Of a stretch of DNA of 64,000 bases, positions 1-8,156 are shown piece after piece. Both the position numbers and the translations under genes were made by a program. Origin of the DNA: Couchioplanes caeruleus. Its GTDB lineage: Bacteria; Actinomycetota; Actinomycetes; Mycobacteriales; Micromonosporaceae. The first letter of the stretch is position 1. The number at the start of each line of letters is the position of its first letter. The stretch is from NCBI RefSeq assembly GCF_023499255.1, contig NZ_CP092183.1, positions 3,654,501-3,718,500 of the forward strand, in the 5' to 3' direction. The notes below the pieces were generated by a model. That model ran no database searches and had not been told where the DNA came from. It worked only from the letters and a program-made list of their open reading frames with translations.

Positions 1-1
1 G

Positions 2-688
2 GCGCTGGTGCTGGAGGCGTCGGCCGACGGTGGCGCGCTGAAGACCGAACGCAAGGGCGTGTCGATGTACCAGCTGCGGGTGCGGGGCCGCGCCGCCCAC
101 GCCGGGCTGGAACCCCATCGCGGCGTGAACGCCTCGGTGGAGCTGGCGCACCAGATCCTCGCGATCCAGGCGCTGGCCGACCCGAGCCGCGGCACCACGG
201 TCGTGCCCACCGCGCTGGCCGCCGGCACCACCATCAACACGGTTCCGGCCGAGGGCGAGACCGCCGTCGACGTCCGGGTCGCCGACCGCGACGAGCAGCA
301 GCGGGTGGACCGGGCGATGCGGGCGCTGGTCGCGGTGCTGCCCGGCGCCCGCCTCCAGCTGGACGGCGGGCCGAACCGTCCACCGCTGGAAGCGACCGCG
401 TCCGCGGCACTGTACGAGCGTGCCGTCGCGGTGGCGCGCCGCCTGGGCATCCCGGCGCCGGCCAGGGCCGCTGTGGGCGGGGCCTCCGACGGCAACCTCA
501 CCGCCGGGGTCGGCACGCCCACCCTCGACGGGCTCGGCGCGGTCGGCGGCGGCGCGCACGCCGACAGCGAGCACGTCGTGGTGGCTGAGCTGCCGCGGCG
601 GGCCGCGCTGGTCGCCGCGCTGACGGCCGACCTGCTCGCCGGTGAGCGTACGGTGCTGTCCGCGTACCCGGATGCGGTGTCGTCGTGA
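2..688 (+). CDS. M20 family metallopeptidase/deacylase, 5' truncated
   Basis: The frame is open from the window edge, so the N-terminal catalytic part with most zinc ligands is missing. What remains is the lid/dimerisation domain, with RGRAAHAG carrying the His that reaches into the partner active site, and the C-terminal metal segment GGGAHADSEH. This is the M20 family of aminoacylases, carboxypeptidases and desuccinylases. It overlaps the acyltransferase start by 4 nt (GTGA), which in turn overlaps a racemase. In the known succinyl pathway the M20 enzyme removes the acyl group from the L-isomer, so N-acyl-L-amino acid deacylase is the likeliest role (inference). A glutamate-carboxypeptidase-like enzyme is the alternative. 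Confidence 0.85.
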   Translation, partial: ALVLEASADGGALKTERKGVSMYQLRVRGRAAHAGLEPHRGVNASVELAHQILAIQALADPSRGTTVVPTALAAGTTINTVPAEGETAVDVRVADRDEQQRVDRAMRALVAVLPGARLQLDGGPNRPPLEATASAALYERAVAVARRLGIPAPARAAVGGASDGNLTAGVGTPTLDGLGAVGGGAHADSEHVVVAELPRRAALVAALTADLLAGERTVLSAYPDAVSS

Positions 689-1575
689 GCGACCACACCG
701 GCGTGCTGGCCCGGCCCGGTGAGGCGGAGGCGGCAGCGGACGCAGCCGCCGGCGCCGCGGGTGTGCGGGTCCGTGTGCTGACCGAGCTGAGCGAGCTGCG
801 GCAGGTGGACCGGCTGTTCTCGGCCATCTGGCGGCCCGATCCGGCGACCCCGCTGGTCACCCCGGAGCTGCTGCGCGCGCTGAGCAAGGCCGGCAGCTAC
901 GTCGCCGGCGCGTTCGACGACTCCGGCATGGTGGGCGCCTGCGTCGGCTTCTTCGCCCCGCCCGCCCAGCGGGAACTGCACAGCCACATCGCCGGGGTCG
1001 CCCCCGCCGCGATGGGCCGCAGCGTCGGCCGGGCGCTGAAGCTGCACCAGCGCGCGTGGGCGCTCGGCCACGGCGTCGACACCGTCACCTGGACGTTCGA
1101 CCCGCTGGTCAGCCGCAACGCGTACTTCAACCTGGTCAAGCTCGGCGGTGTACCGGTGCAGTACCTGACCGACTTCTACGGGGGCATGCAGGACGGCGTG
1201 AACGGCGGCGACGACACCGACCGGCTGCTGGTGCGCTGGGAGCTGGCCGCGCCCCGGGTACGGCAGGCCGGCGCGGGGGTCGTACCACGGTGGAGCGTCG
1301 CCGACCTGACCTGCTCGGGCGCCGTGATCGGCCTGGACCGCTCCCCGGACGGGGAACCGGTGCCGGGGCGGCCCGACGGCGACACCGTGCTGGTGGCCGT
1401 ACCGCCGGACGTCGAGGCGCTGCGGCGTACCGACGCGGCGCGGGCCCGGCGCTGGCGGCTGGCGGTACGGGAGACGCTGGGGACGCTGCTGGCCGAGGGG
1501 GCCACGGTGCAGGGATTCGACCGAGCGGGGTGGTACGTCGTCACCCGCCCCGCCCGCGACGGGGGGACCTCGTGA
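685..1575 (+). CDS. GNAT-family acyltransferase (COG3375-like)
   Basis: A 296-residue protein starting at GTG inside the stop of the M20 gene (GTGA). Residues 25-190 resemble the predicted GNAT acyltransferases that travel with N-acylamino-acid racemases; the acyl-CoA binding motif is probably around GRSVGRALKLHQR (residues 112-124), followed by TWTFDPLVSRNAYFN, typical of this subfamily. Coupling to an M20 deacylase and an enolase-superfamily racemase suggests that it acylates (probably succinylates) D-amino acids using acyl-CoA. Substrate is inferred from context only. The C-terminal third is less conserved. Confidence 0.8.
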   Translation: MSDHTGVLARPGEAEAAADAAAGAAGVRVRVLTELSELRQVDRLFSAIWRPDPATPLVTPELLRALSKAGSYVAGAFDDSGMVGACVGFFAPPAQRELHSHIAGVAPAAMGRSVGRALKLHQRAWALGHGVDTVTWTFDPLVSRNAYFNLVKLGGVPVQYLTDFYGGMQDGVNGGDDTDRLLVRWELAAPRVRQAGAGVVPRWSVADLTCSGAVIGLDRSPDGEPVPGRPDGDTVLVAVPPDVEALRRTDAARARRWRLAVRETLGTLLAEGATVQGFDRAGWYVVTRPARDGGTS

Positions 1576-2678
1576 AGCTGACCGGTTTCGAGCTGCGCCG
1601 CGTACGGATGCCCCTGGTGGCGCCGTTCCGCACCTCCTTCGGCACCCAGACCGGCCGCGAGGTGCTGCTGGTCCGCGCCGTCGCGGAGGACGCCGAGGGC
1701 TGGGGCGAGTGCGTGGCGATGGCCGACCCGCTCTACTCCAGCGAGTACACCGAGGCGGTCGCGGACGTGCTGCGCCGCTTCCTCGTCCCGGCGCTGGCCG
1801 CGGACCCGCCCGCCGACGCCGCCGCGGTGGCCCCGGCCCTGCACCGCTTCAAGGGCCACCGGATGGCCAAGGCGGCGCTGGAGACCGCGATCCTGGACGC
1901 GGAGCTGCGCGCCGCCGGCCGCCCGCTGTCACGGGAGCTGGGCGCGGTACGCGACCGCGTGCCCTGCGGGGTGTCCGTCGGCATCATGGACTCGATCGGT
2001 GAGCTGCTCGACGCCGTGGACGGCTACCTGGCCGAGGGCTACCTGCGGATCAAGCTGAAGATCCAGCCCGGCTGGGACGTGGCGCCGGTCCGCGCCGTCC
2101 GCGAGCGCTTCGGCGGCGACGTGCTGCTGCAGGTCGACGCGAACACGGCGTACACCCGGGCGGACGCCCCGCTGCTGGCCGCGCTCGACCCGTTCGACCT
2201 GCTGCTCATCGAACAGCCGCTGGACGAGGAGGACATCGTCGGGCACGCCGATCTGGCTTCGCGGGTACGGACGCCGATCTGCCTCGACGAGTCGATCACC
2301 TCGGCCCGCGCGGCGGCCGACGCCATCCGGCTCGGCGCCTGCGGCATCGTCAACGTCAAGCCCGGCCGGGTGGGTGGCTACCTGGAGTCGCGGCGCATCC
2401 ACGACGTCTGCGCGGCGCACGGCGTACCGGTCTGGTGCGGCGGGATGCTGGAGACCGGCCTGGGCCGCGCGGCCAACGTGGCGCTCGCCGCGCTGCCGGG
2501 CTTCACCCTGCCCGGCGACACGTCCGCGTCCGGCCGCTACTTCCGCACCGACCTGACCGAGCCGTTCGTGCTGGACGGGGGACACCTCGCGGTGCCGTCC
2601 GGGCCGGGGCTGGGCGTGGAGCCGCTGCCGGAGATCCTCGCGGAGGTCACCACGGGCATCGAGTGGCTGCCGCTGTAG
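1572..2678 (+). CDS. N-acylamino-acid racemase / o-succinylbenzoate synthase family
   Basis: A 368-residue enolase-superfamily enzyme; the GTG start overlaps the previous stop (GTGA). The muconate-lactonising subgroup layout is visible: N-terminal capping domain with PFRTSFGTQ, first catalytic lysines in IKLKI (Lys-161 and Lys-163), metal ligands in LLQVDAN, LIEQPL and CLDESI, and the second lysine in NVKPGR. This family includes menaquinone o-succinylbenzoate synthase and N-succinylamino-acid racemase, often in one protein. No other men gene is nearby, while an acyltransferase and a deacylase are coupled to it, so racemisation of N-acyl amino acids is preferred. A side role in menaquinone synthesis cannot be excluded. 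Confidence 0.88.
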   Translation: MKLTGFELRRVRMPLVAPFRTSFGTQTGREVLLVRAVAEDAEGWGECVAMADPLYSSEYTEAVADVLRRFLVPALAADPPADAAAVAPALHRFKGHRMAKAALETAILDAELRAAGRPLSRELGAVRDRVPCGVSVGIMDSIGELLDAVDGYLAEGYLRIKLKIQPGWDVAPVRAVRERFGGDVLLQVDANTAYTRADAPLLAALDPFDLLLIEQPLDEEDIVGHADLASRVRTPICLDESITSARAAADAIRLGACGIVNVKPGRVGGYLESRRIHDVCAAHGVPVWCGGMLETGLGRAANVALAALPGFTLPGDTSASGRYFRTDLTEPFVLDGGHLAVPSGPGLGVEPLPEILAEVTTGIEWLPL

Positions 2679-2782
2679 AACTCGTACGCGGCCGCGTTCT
2701 TGTTTCGGCTCCGGGGCCCGCCGCAGCATGGGCGATGGCCACCCGCCCCCGCACAGCCGGCCCCGACGGAGTTTTACCAGCC

Positions 2783-3103
2783 ATGAACCCGGTCACCAGC
2801 ATCACGACAGCACCCCCGGACCCCACCGGCGCCGCCACGCCGCACGAGTTCGCCCGCCGCCTGCGCGCCCTCATGATCGCTTGCCGGCGGTCGCTGGACA
2901 GCGTGGCGCGGCGCAGCACGGACGCGGGCACGCCGATCTCCCGCGCCACGGTCCACAACCTGGTCACCGGCCGCACCGTGCCGCGGCGCGACTCGCTGGT
3001 CGCCTTCCTGCGCGGCTGCGGCATACCGCCGCGCGAGCAGGTGCGCTGGCTGAGCACGTTCGACGCGGTCTACCCCGACCCCCGTCGCGGCATCGCGTCG
3101 TAG
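2783..3103 (+). CDS. Small helix-turn-helix DNA-binding protein
   Basis: A 106-residue protein from ATG 2783; an in-frame ATG at 2735 is possible but gives low-complexity sequence. After a Thr/Pro-rich leader, residues about 20-85 form an XRE-like HTH: FARRLRALMIACRRSLDSV, then ISRATVHNLVTGRTVPR as the recognition region and a following helix VAFLRGCGI. Actinobacteria hold many such orphan HTH proteins, sometimes fused to larger domains; this one has nothing else. It is separated by 104 nt from the racemase and converges on the YwiC gene. Target and partners are unknown. Confidence 0.65.
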   Translation: MNPVTSITTAPPDPTGAATPHEFARRLRALMIACRRSLDSVARRSTDAGTPISRATVHNLVTGRTVPRRDSLVAFLRGCGIPPREQVRWLSTFDAVYPDPRRGIAS

Positions 3104-3128
3104 AGACCTTTTTCAGGTACGGGCACAG

Positions 3129-3866
3129 TCAGGCGAGCGCCGCCACGAGCACCAGCACGGTGGCGCCGATCTCGATGAGCCCCACCTGTTTCGGGCTGAG
3201 CGGCCGCCCCGCCAGCCCCCAGGCGCGCGCCAGCAGCAGCGCGAAGACGGCCGCCTGGACCGGCCCCAGCGTCGCCGCGACCACCAGCGCCACGGCGTGG
3301 TACGCCACCGACGCGTGCCGGTACGCCCGGCTGCCGCGCTCGCGGATCATCGTCTTGACGTAGAGCACCGTGCCGGCGAAGTACATCAGCACGACCAGGA
3401 ACGGGACCCACACCCGTCCCGGCGCCTGCCCGGCCACCGCCGCCACCACGAACACCATGAGACAGCTCTGCACGACCGACGCGAGGTCGTTGAGCAGCGC
3501 CCGTTCCCGGCGGCGGTGGGCGTACCAGGCGTTGACCGCGATCAGGGCCGCGTACGCGGGGGCGAAGAGCAGCACCTGCGGCGAGGTCACCAGCACCGGG
3601 AGGGCGAGCGCGGCGGTGCCGGACCCGTACCACAGGAGCTGCTCGCGGTAGCGCTGCGGGCGGCGAGTCTTGAGCGCCTGCAGGGCGAAGTACGAGAACA
3701 GATACCCGGCTGCCCAGGCGCCCAGCAGCGGCAGGTCCGGCACCCGGAAGCCGGCCGCGAGAACCCCGGCCAGGTACGGCACCAGCAGCATCGCCCACGC
3801 CCCGTGCTGCGGCGGTACGAACTGCCGGACGGTACGCCGGCGAGCGGGACGGGTGGCGGTGCTCAT
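3129..3866 (-). CDS. YwiC-like integral membrane protein
   Basis: A 245-residue polytopic protein. The YwiC family signature FVPPQHGAWAMLLVPYL sits at the N-terminus after a basic leader, followed by about seven or eight hydrophobic segments. The start chosen is ATG 3866, whose A overlaps the NUDIX stop (TGATG); a GTG at 3869 is the alternative. Function of the family is not established, although B. subtilis YwiC lies in a nitrate-respiration region. It is translationally coupled to the upstream NUDIX gene. No catalytic motif was recognised. Confidence 0.8.
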   Translation of the reverse strand: MSTATRPARRRTVRQFVPPQHGAWAMLLVPYLAGVLAAGFRVPDLPLLGAWAAGYLFSYFALQALKTRRPQRYREQLLWYGSGTAALALPVLVTSPQVLLFAPAYAALIAVNAWYAHRRRERALLNDLASVVQSCLMVFVVAAVAGQAPGRVWVPFLVVLMYFAGTVLYVKTMIRERGSRAYRHASVAYHAVALVVAATLGPVQAAVFALLLARAWGLAGRPLSPKQVGLIEIGATVLVLVAALA

Positions 3867-4318
3867 CACGCCTGCAGGTTATGACGCCGGACTACCTCGA
3901 AACTATGGGCTTTGGTCCCGTCCGTACCGCGAATTGCGGCGGCCACCGCCGCGCCGACGGGCTCGTGGATGAGCGCAGGCATCTCCTCCGGCCGGAACCA
4001 ACGGATCTCGTCGTGTTCCTCGGGAGCGGCGTTCGCCGGTGTCCCCTCCCACTCGCCGACCATCCAGGCGCTGAACCCCACGGAATCCTCGCCGCCGCCC
4101 ACCCGCAGCCGGCACAGGTGGATCGCCGAGCCGGTCGCTATCCGCACGCCCAGCTCCTCGTGCATCTCCCTGGCGAGCGCGGCCAGCTCCGTCTCACCCG
4201 CCTCGACGTGCCCGCCGGGCAGGTCCCACACGTCCGGGTGGACGTGCCGGGCCGCGCTCCGGTGGACGAGCAGGACCCGGCCTTCGCGAACCAGCGCCGC
4301 GGTGACGATCTCGTGCAT
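3866..4318 (-). CDS. NUDIX hydrolase
   Basis: A 150-residue protein with a complete Nudix box at residues 36-58: Gly-36, Glu-42, Arg-50, Glu-51, Glu-54, Glu-55, Gly-57, matching GX5EX7REUXEEXGU. The segment DVWDLPGGHVEAGE is typical of MutT/ADP-ribose pyrophosphatase-like enzymes that cleave nucleoside diphosphates linked to a variable group. Substrate cannot be told. The start is ATG 4318; an in-frame ATG at 4363 would add 15 residues and has no better ribosome binding site. The stop overlaps the YwiC start. It lies 98 nt downstream of the CHAT gene on the same strand. Confidence 0.85.
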   Translation of the reverse strand: MHEIVTAALVREGRVLLVHRSAARHVHPDVWDLPGGHVEAGETELAALAREMHEELGVRIATGSAIHLCRLRVGGGEDSVGFSAWMVGEWEGTPANAAPEEHDEIRWFRPEEMPALIHEPVGAAVAAAIRGTDGTKAHSFEVVRRHNLQA

Positions 4319-4416
4319 GACAGGGATGGTGACATGACCCTCCGACAAGAACGCGACCGTCATCGAGCGGCTGAAGCTTCCGTCGTCGCCCGAACCATGA
4401 CGGATCCGGACGGTGC

Positions 4417-7400
4417 TCACCGGCCCATGTGCACGAAGGCCGCCCAGCCCTGAGGCCCCGCCGTCCCGGCCGTGGACAGCTCCGGCGGCAGGTCCGGCAG
4501 CGGCTCGCGCGCGGGCTCCAGCATGGCGAGCTGGGCCAGGCGCAACGCGTCCGCAGGCGGCCGGCCGCGCACGGTGAGCTGGTGGTGCAGCGCGTACATG
4601 AGCTTCGCCGTGTCCGCGTCCGGGACGGCCCACAGCGAGCCGAAGACGGTGTGCGCCCCGCCGGCCAGGAATGCGGTCGCGAGGCTGATCGCCTCGTCGT
4701 GCAGCGAGCCGGCCGCCCCGGTCGAGCAGGCGGACAGCACCACCCGGTCGAGGTCGAGCCCGGCCGAGCGGGCGTGGGCGAGCAGTCGCAGCACCGGCAG
4801 GTCGCCGCCGGCGAGGGCGAGGCGGGCGTCGGCCGGGCGGTCCCGGTCGACGTACCCGTGACAGGCCAGGTGCAGCAGCGACGGCCCGCGCCCCGGCTCG
4901 GCGATCCACGTCAGCACGTCCTCGGCGGTGGCGTGCGGCATCAGCGTGCCGGCGGGATGGAAGTCGCGGTGGACCGCGCGGGCCTCGGCGGCGGCGTGCG
5001 GCAGGTCGCCGCCCGGGTCGCCGACGATGAGCGCGGCCCGCGGCGAGCGCGGTGGCGTCCCGGCCGAGGCGCAGAACATCCGGGCGGAGACACCGTACGA
5101 GATCACGAGTCGCTCGATCGCGTAGTGCCGCCCGTCGTACGCGGCGTGCCAGGGCACCAGGCTGAGCGCCCCGGTCGGGACGAGCACGAGCCGGGCCGGC
5201 CGCCGCAGGTGCCAGCCCTCGGCGAGCTCGGTGAGCGGTCCCATCGCGGCTGTCCACGCCCACCGGCACACCTCGTCGAAGGCGTGGCCGCCGGCCGTCC
5301 CCCCGCCCCCCGCCGGGGCCAGATCCCTCGCGGCGCGGGTCCAGCCGGTGGGCGCGTGCCCGGCCCGCAGGCCGGGCAGGGGCAGGACGCGTACCCGGCC
5401 GGCGACGGGTACGACCACGGCCATGCCGGGGCGGGCGTCGTCGGCCGGGACCAGATGGACCAGCGCGTCGGCACCGGTCGCGCTCAGCGCCCGCCGGATC
5501 TCGGCCGGGCCGGGAGCGGTGAACACGTCCGAGCCGGCCGTGAGCGCGTGCAGGGCCCGTACGCGCAGATTGTCGTCGGGTGTCCCACCCGCACCGCCGG
5601 TGTCCCGCCACGCCTGCGCGAGTCCGGGGTGACCGGCCGCGGCCAGCCGCTCCGGCATGGACCGGGAGGCGGTGGCGGCGTTCAGCGCGAGCCCCCGCCC
5701 GGCGTCGAGGACCGCGACCAGGTCGTCGGCGGCGGCGGGATCACCGGCGTCCTCGGCGCACCAGGCCGCGACGGTACGGACATGCCGCCCGGCCGCGGCC
5801 GCCGCTTCGAGCGCGCGCCCGGTGTCCGCCTGGACCAGCGCCTGCCAGGTCAGGGCGAGCAGGGCGGACCGGCCGGTCGCCCGGCTGCGGGCCCGATCGG
5901 GCCGGTCGCCCAGCCGCAGGGCATGCCCGTGGGCGATGGCCAGCTGCGGCCAGAGCGCGTGGTGCGGTCCGCCCGCCAGCGCGCAGGCCGCGGCGAGCCG
6001 GGCGGTGGCCCGCGCCGCGGCGGCGTGGTCGGCCGGGTCGCGGCGGGCCACCTCCACCTCGGCCGTTCCCGCGGTGCTCAGCGCGGGAACCTTCAGCATC
6101 GGATAGGCGTCCGGGATCCGGTCGGCGAGCGGACCGGCAGTGGCGGCGAGCCGGCGCAGCGTCGCGATGTCGCCGCGGGCCGCGGCCGCGCGCACCTCGG
6201 CGGCGAGGGCGGTGAAGCGTACGGCGGCCGTGGCGGGGGTGTCGCCCCCGACGGGCGACCGGCCACCGGTCAGGTGGGCGAGCATGACGCCCAGCACCTC
6301 CGCCGCCGGGTCGTCGCCGGGCAGCTCCCGCCGGGCACGGGCCAGCGCGGCAGCGGCCGCCGTCTCGTCGCCCGCCTCGGCGAGCCGCCCGGCCTCGCGG
6401 ACCGACGTCAGGGCCGCGGCCAGGGCCCGCGCGGCCCGGTCCGGCCCGGTCCGGAGCTGCTCGATGGCCGTGTCCAGGGCGGCGAGGTCGCCCTCCTCGA
6501 CGGCCCGGCCGGTACGCATGAGGGCGAGCTGCCCGGCGATGGTGTCGCGCTGGTCGGGGGAGAACCGGTCGGACGCGGCGAGCCGGCCGACCGCGGTGAC
6601 GCCCCGGTCCCGGTCGCCGCTCGTGCCGGCGAAGTGGTCGAGCTGGGCCTGGGCGCTGTCCAGCTCGGCGCGCAGGTGCGGGTCGGGCAGCTCGACGTCG
6701 CGATACCGGGCGAGAAGGGCGCGGCAGCGGGCGAAGCCGCTGGCCCGGCCCTCGGGCGCGGCGATGCCGATCTCGATCATGGCCAGGGTTCCCGCCAGCA
6801 GCGCCTGATCGGGCACGTCGGCGTCGCCGGGCGCGTCGAGCAGGGCGTGTCCACCCTCGACCAGGTCCCGCAGCTCCGCCCGGCCGAGCCGGCCCTGCCC
6901 GTACCGGCTGAAGGAGGCGCGCAGCTGATCACGGACGATGACGCAGCGCAGGTTGTCGTCGGGGCCGCGGCGCAGAGCGGTGCCGAACCGGCTCAGCGCC
7001 TCACCGAGGCCGTCGGGTTGCCCGCCGCTGAACGCGCGGACCAGATGGGCCCAGCCCGACACGTACCAGGAGCCGGCGTCGTCGAGCGCCCGGGTCGCGA
7101 TGTCGGCGAGCCGTACGGCCTCGGCCATGTCGCCCGGGTCGCGGGTGCGCTCGGCCCGGAACGCCAGCAGCCGGCCGCACAGCAGGGCGGCGTACCCCTC
7201 ACCGGGCTGCCGGCCGAGCACCCGCCGCCACAGGGCGATGGCCCGGTCGGCGTCCGCGAAACAGGCGCGATCCCGTTCCCACCGATCCTGATGGGCGACC
7301 GCGAGCTGCCGCTCCTCGAGATCCCCGCCGGCCCCGCTGTCCACCGTCCGCCACCCCTGCTCGATCGCCGCGTCGAGGGCGGCGCGATCCACCGTGCCGC

Positions 7401-7464
7401 CGGCCGCCACCCGCTCCCACCACCGCTGCAACGCGTCGCCCGGTGCCGTACGGTTCTCCGCCAT
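4417..7464 (-). CDS. CHAT-domain caspase-like peptidase with helical repeat region
   Basis: A 1015-residue protein from ATG 7464, preceded by AGGAAGG at good spacing. Residues 1 to about 680 are Ala/Arg-rich helical, TPR-like sequence with degenerate repeats. The C-terminal third is a CHAT domain: LVLVPTGALSLVPWHAAY opens it, HLACHG gives the catalytic His-869 and LSACSTG the catalytic Cys-913, followed by FLAGGAHTVFGSLW. CHAT proteins are separase/caspase-like cysteine peptidases; some TPR-CHAT proteins act in bacterial defence or cell-death pathways, but many actinobacterial ones are uncharacterised. No signal peptide. Substrate and trigger are unknown. Confidence 0.85.
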   Translation of the reverse strand: MAENRTAPGDALQRWWERVAAGGTVDRAALDAAIEQGWRTVDSGAGGDLEERQLAVAHQDRWERDRACFADADRAIALWRRVLGRQPGEGYAALLCGRLLAFRAERTRDPGDMAEAVRLADIATRALDDAGSWYVSGWAHLVRAFSGGQPDGLGEALSRFGTALRRGPDDNLRCVIVRDQLRASFSRYGQGRLGRAELRDLVEGGHALLDAPGDADVPDQALLAGTLAMIEIGIAAPEGRASGFARCRALLARYRDVELPDPHLRAELDSAQAQLDHFAGTSGDRDRGVTAVGRLAASDRFSPDQRDTIAGQLALMRTGRAVEEGDLAALDTAIEQLRTGPDRAARALAAALTSVREAGRLAEAGDETAAAAALARARRELPGDDPAAEVLGVMLAHLTGGRSPVGGDTPATAAVRFTALAAEVRAAAARGDIATLRRLAATAGPLADRIPDAYPMLKVPALSTAGTAEVEVARRDPADHAAAARATARLAAACALAGGPHHALWPQLAIAHGHALRLGDRPDRARSRATGRSALLALTWQALVQADTGRALEAAAAAGRHVRTVAAWCAEDAGDPAAADDLVAVLDAGRGLALNAATASRSMPERLAAAGHPGLAQAWRDTGGAGGTPDDNLRVRALHALTAGSDVFTAPGPAEIRRALSATGADALVHLVPADDARPGMAVVVPVAGRVRVLPLPGLRAGHAPTGWTRAARDLAPAGGGGTAGGHAFDEVCRWAWTAAMGPLTELAEGWHLRRPARLVLVPTGALSLVPWHAAYDGRHYAIERLVISYGVSARMFCASAGTPPRSPRAALIVGDPGGDLPHAAAEARAVHRDFHPAGTLMPHATAEDVLTWIAEPGRGPSLLHLACHGYVDRDRPADARLALAGGDLPVLRLLAHARSAGLDLDRVVLSACSTGAAGSLHDEAISLATAFLAGGAHTVFGSLWAVPDADTAKLMYALHHQLTVRGRPPADALRLAQLAMLEPAREPLPDLPPELSTAGTAGPQGWAAFVHMGR

Positions 7465-7700
7465 CCATGTGCCTTCCTGCCGGTTTCCGTCGCCGCTGTC
7501 TGACGGACAGGGCGCGCGGGACGGCCACGAGGCCGGGCACAGGCTTGCCGGACCCCGGCGGCGCCGAGCACCACGCCAGGCCGGAACGGCCACGTCAGGC
7601 CGCATCACGTCGTGCCTCGGCAGAGGCTGCAACGCGCACGGCGGCGATACTGGCCCTCATGGAGATGCCGCCTGCAACACGGTCCTCGGCCCGCGATGCG

Positions 7701-7982
7701 ATGCATGACCTCCACAAGGAGGGGTCGCCTGTTGTCAGGCCGGAGACCGCTGACGAAGTCATCGAGTCCGGCTGGCGACGCTGGCATTCGTTCGAGCGCA
7801 GGAACCAGAAGGCCACCGGGGCCTGGGAACAGCGGCTGGAAGACCTCGCCAAGGGTCTGCGTGATGCCTTCGAGCCCGACCGGCGCTTGGTGGGGCCGCT
7901 CATGGAGGACTACCGCCACTTGGCCTCCATCTTGGGACAGGTGTTCAGGGCCGACGATGACGTCTCAGACCACCGCCCATGA
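7701..7982 (+). CDS. Small hypothetical protein
   Basis: A 93-residue reading frame from ATG 7701 (ATG 7659 possible), divergent from the CHAT gene. The sequence is hydrophilic and helical, with WRRWHSFERRNQ and WEQRLEDLAKGL and an acidic end ADDDVSDH, and looks coding rather than shadow-like. No family was recognised. AAGGAGGGG at 7716-7724 lies inside the frame and does not serve an in-frame start. A functional link to the CHAT peptidase is possible from position alone. Confidence 0.4.
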   Translation: MHDLHKEGSPVVRPETADEVIESGWRRWHSFERRNQKATGAWEQRLEDLAKGLRDAFEPDRRLVGPLMEDYRHLASILGQVFRADDDVSDHRP

Positions 7983-8156
7983 CCACCCGAACTGTCTGCG
8001 GCAGATGAACCTGGGCTCCTCGCCGCCCGAAGGCATCCCTCCCGCCGGCCGGAGGCCGGTCCAAAGATTGTGCAGCCGATGTCCATGTGACCAGCCTCGC
8101 TTTCTTGGGAAGATCGTCGAGTGCCGCTTCGAGTGCCGTTGCGGAACAATTATCGA

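Noticed and set aside
1056..1571. Upstream extension of the racemase reading frame
   Set aside because: It is the shifted shadow of the acyltransferase gene; the coupled GTG at 1572 starts the conserved protein.
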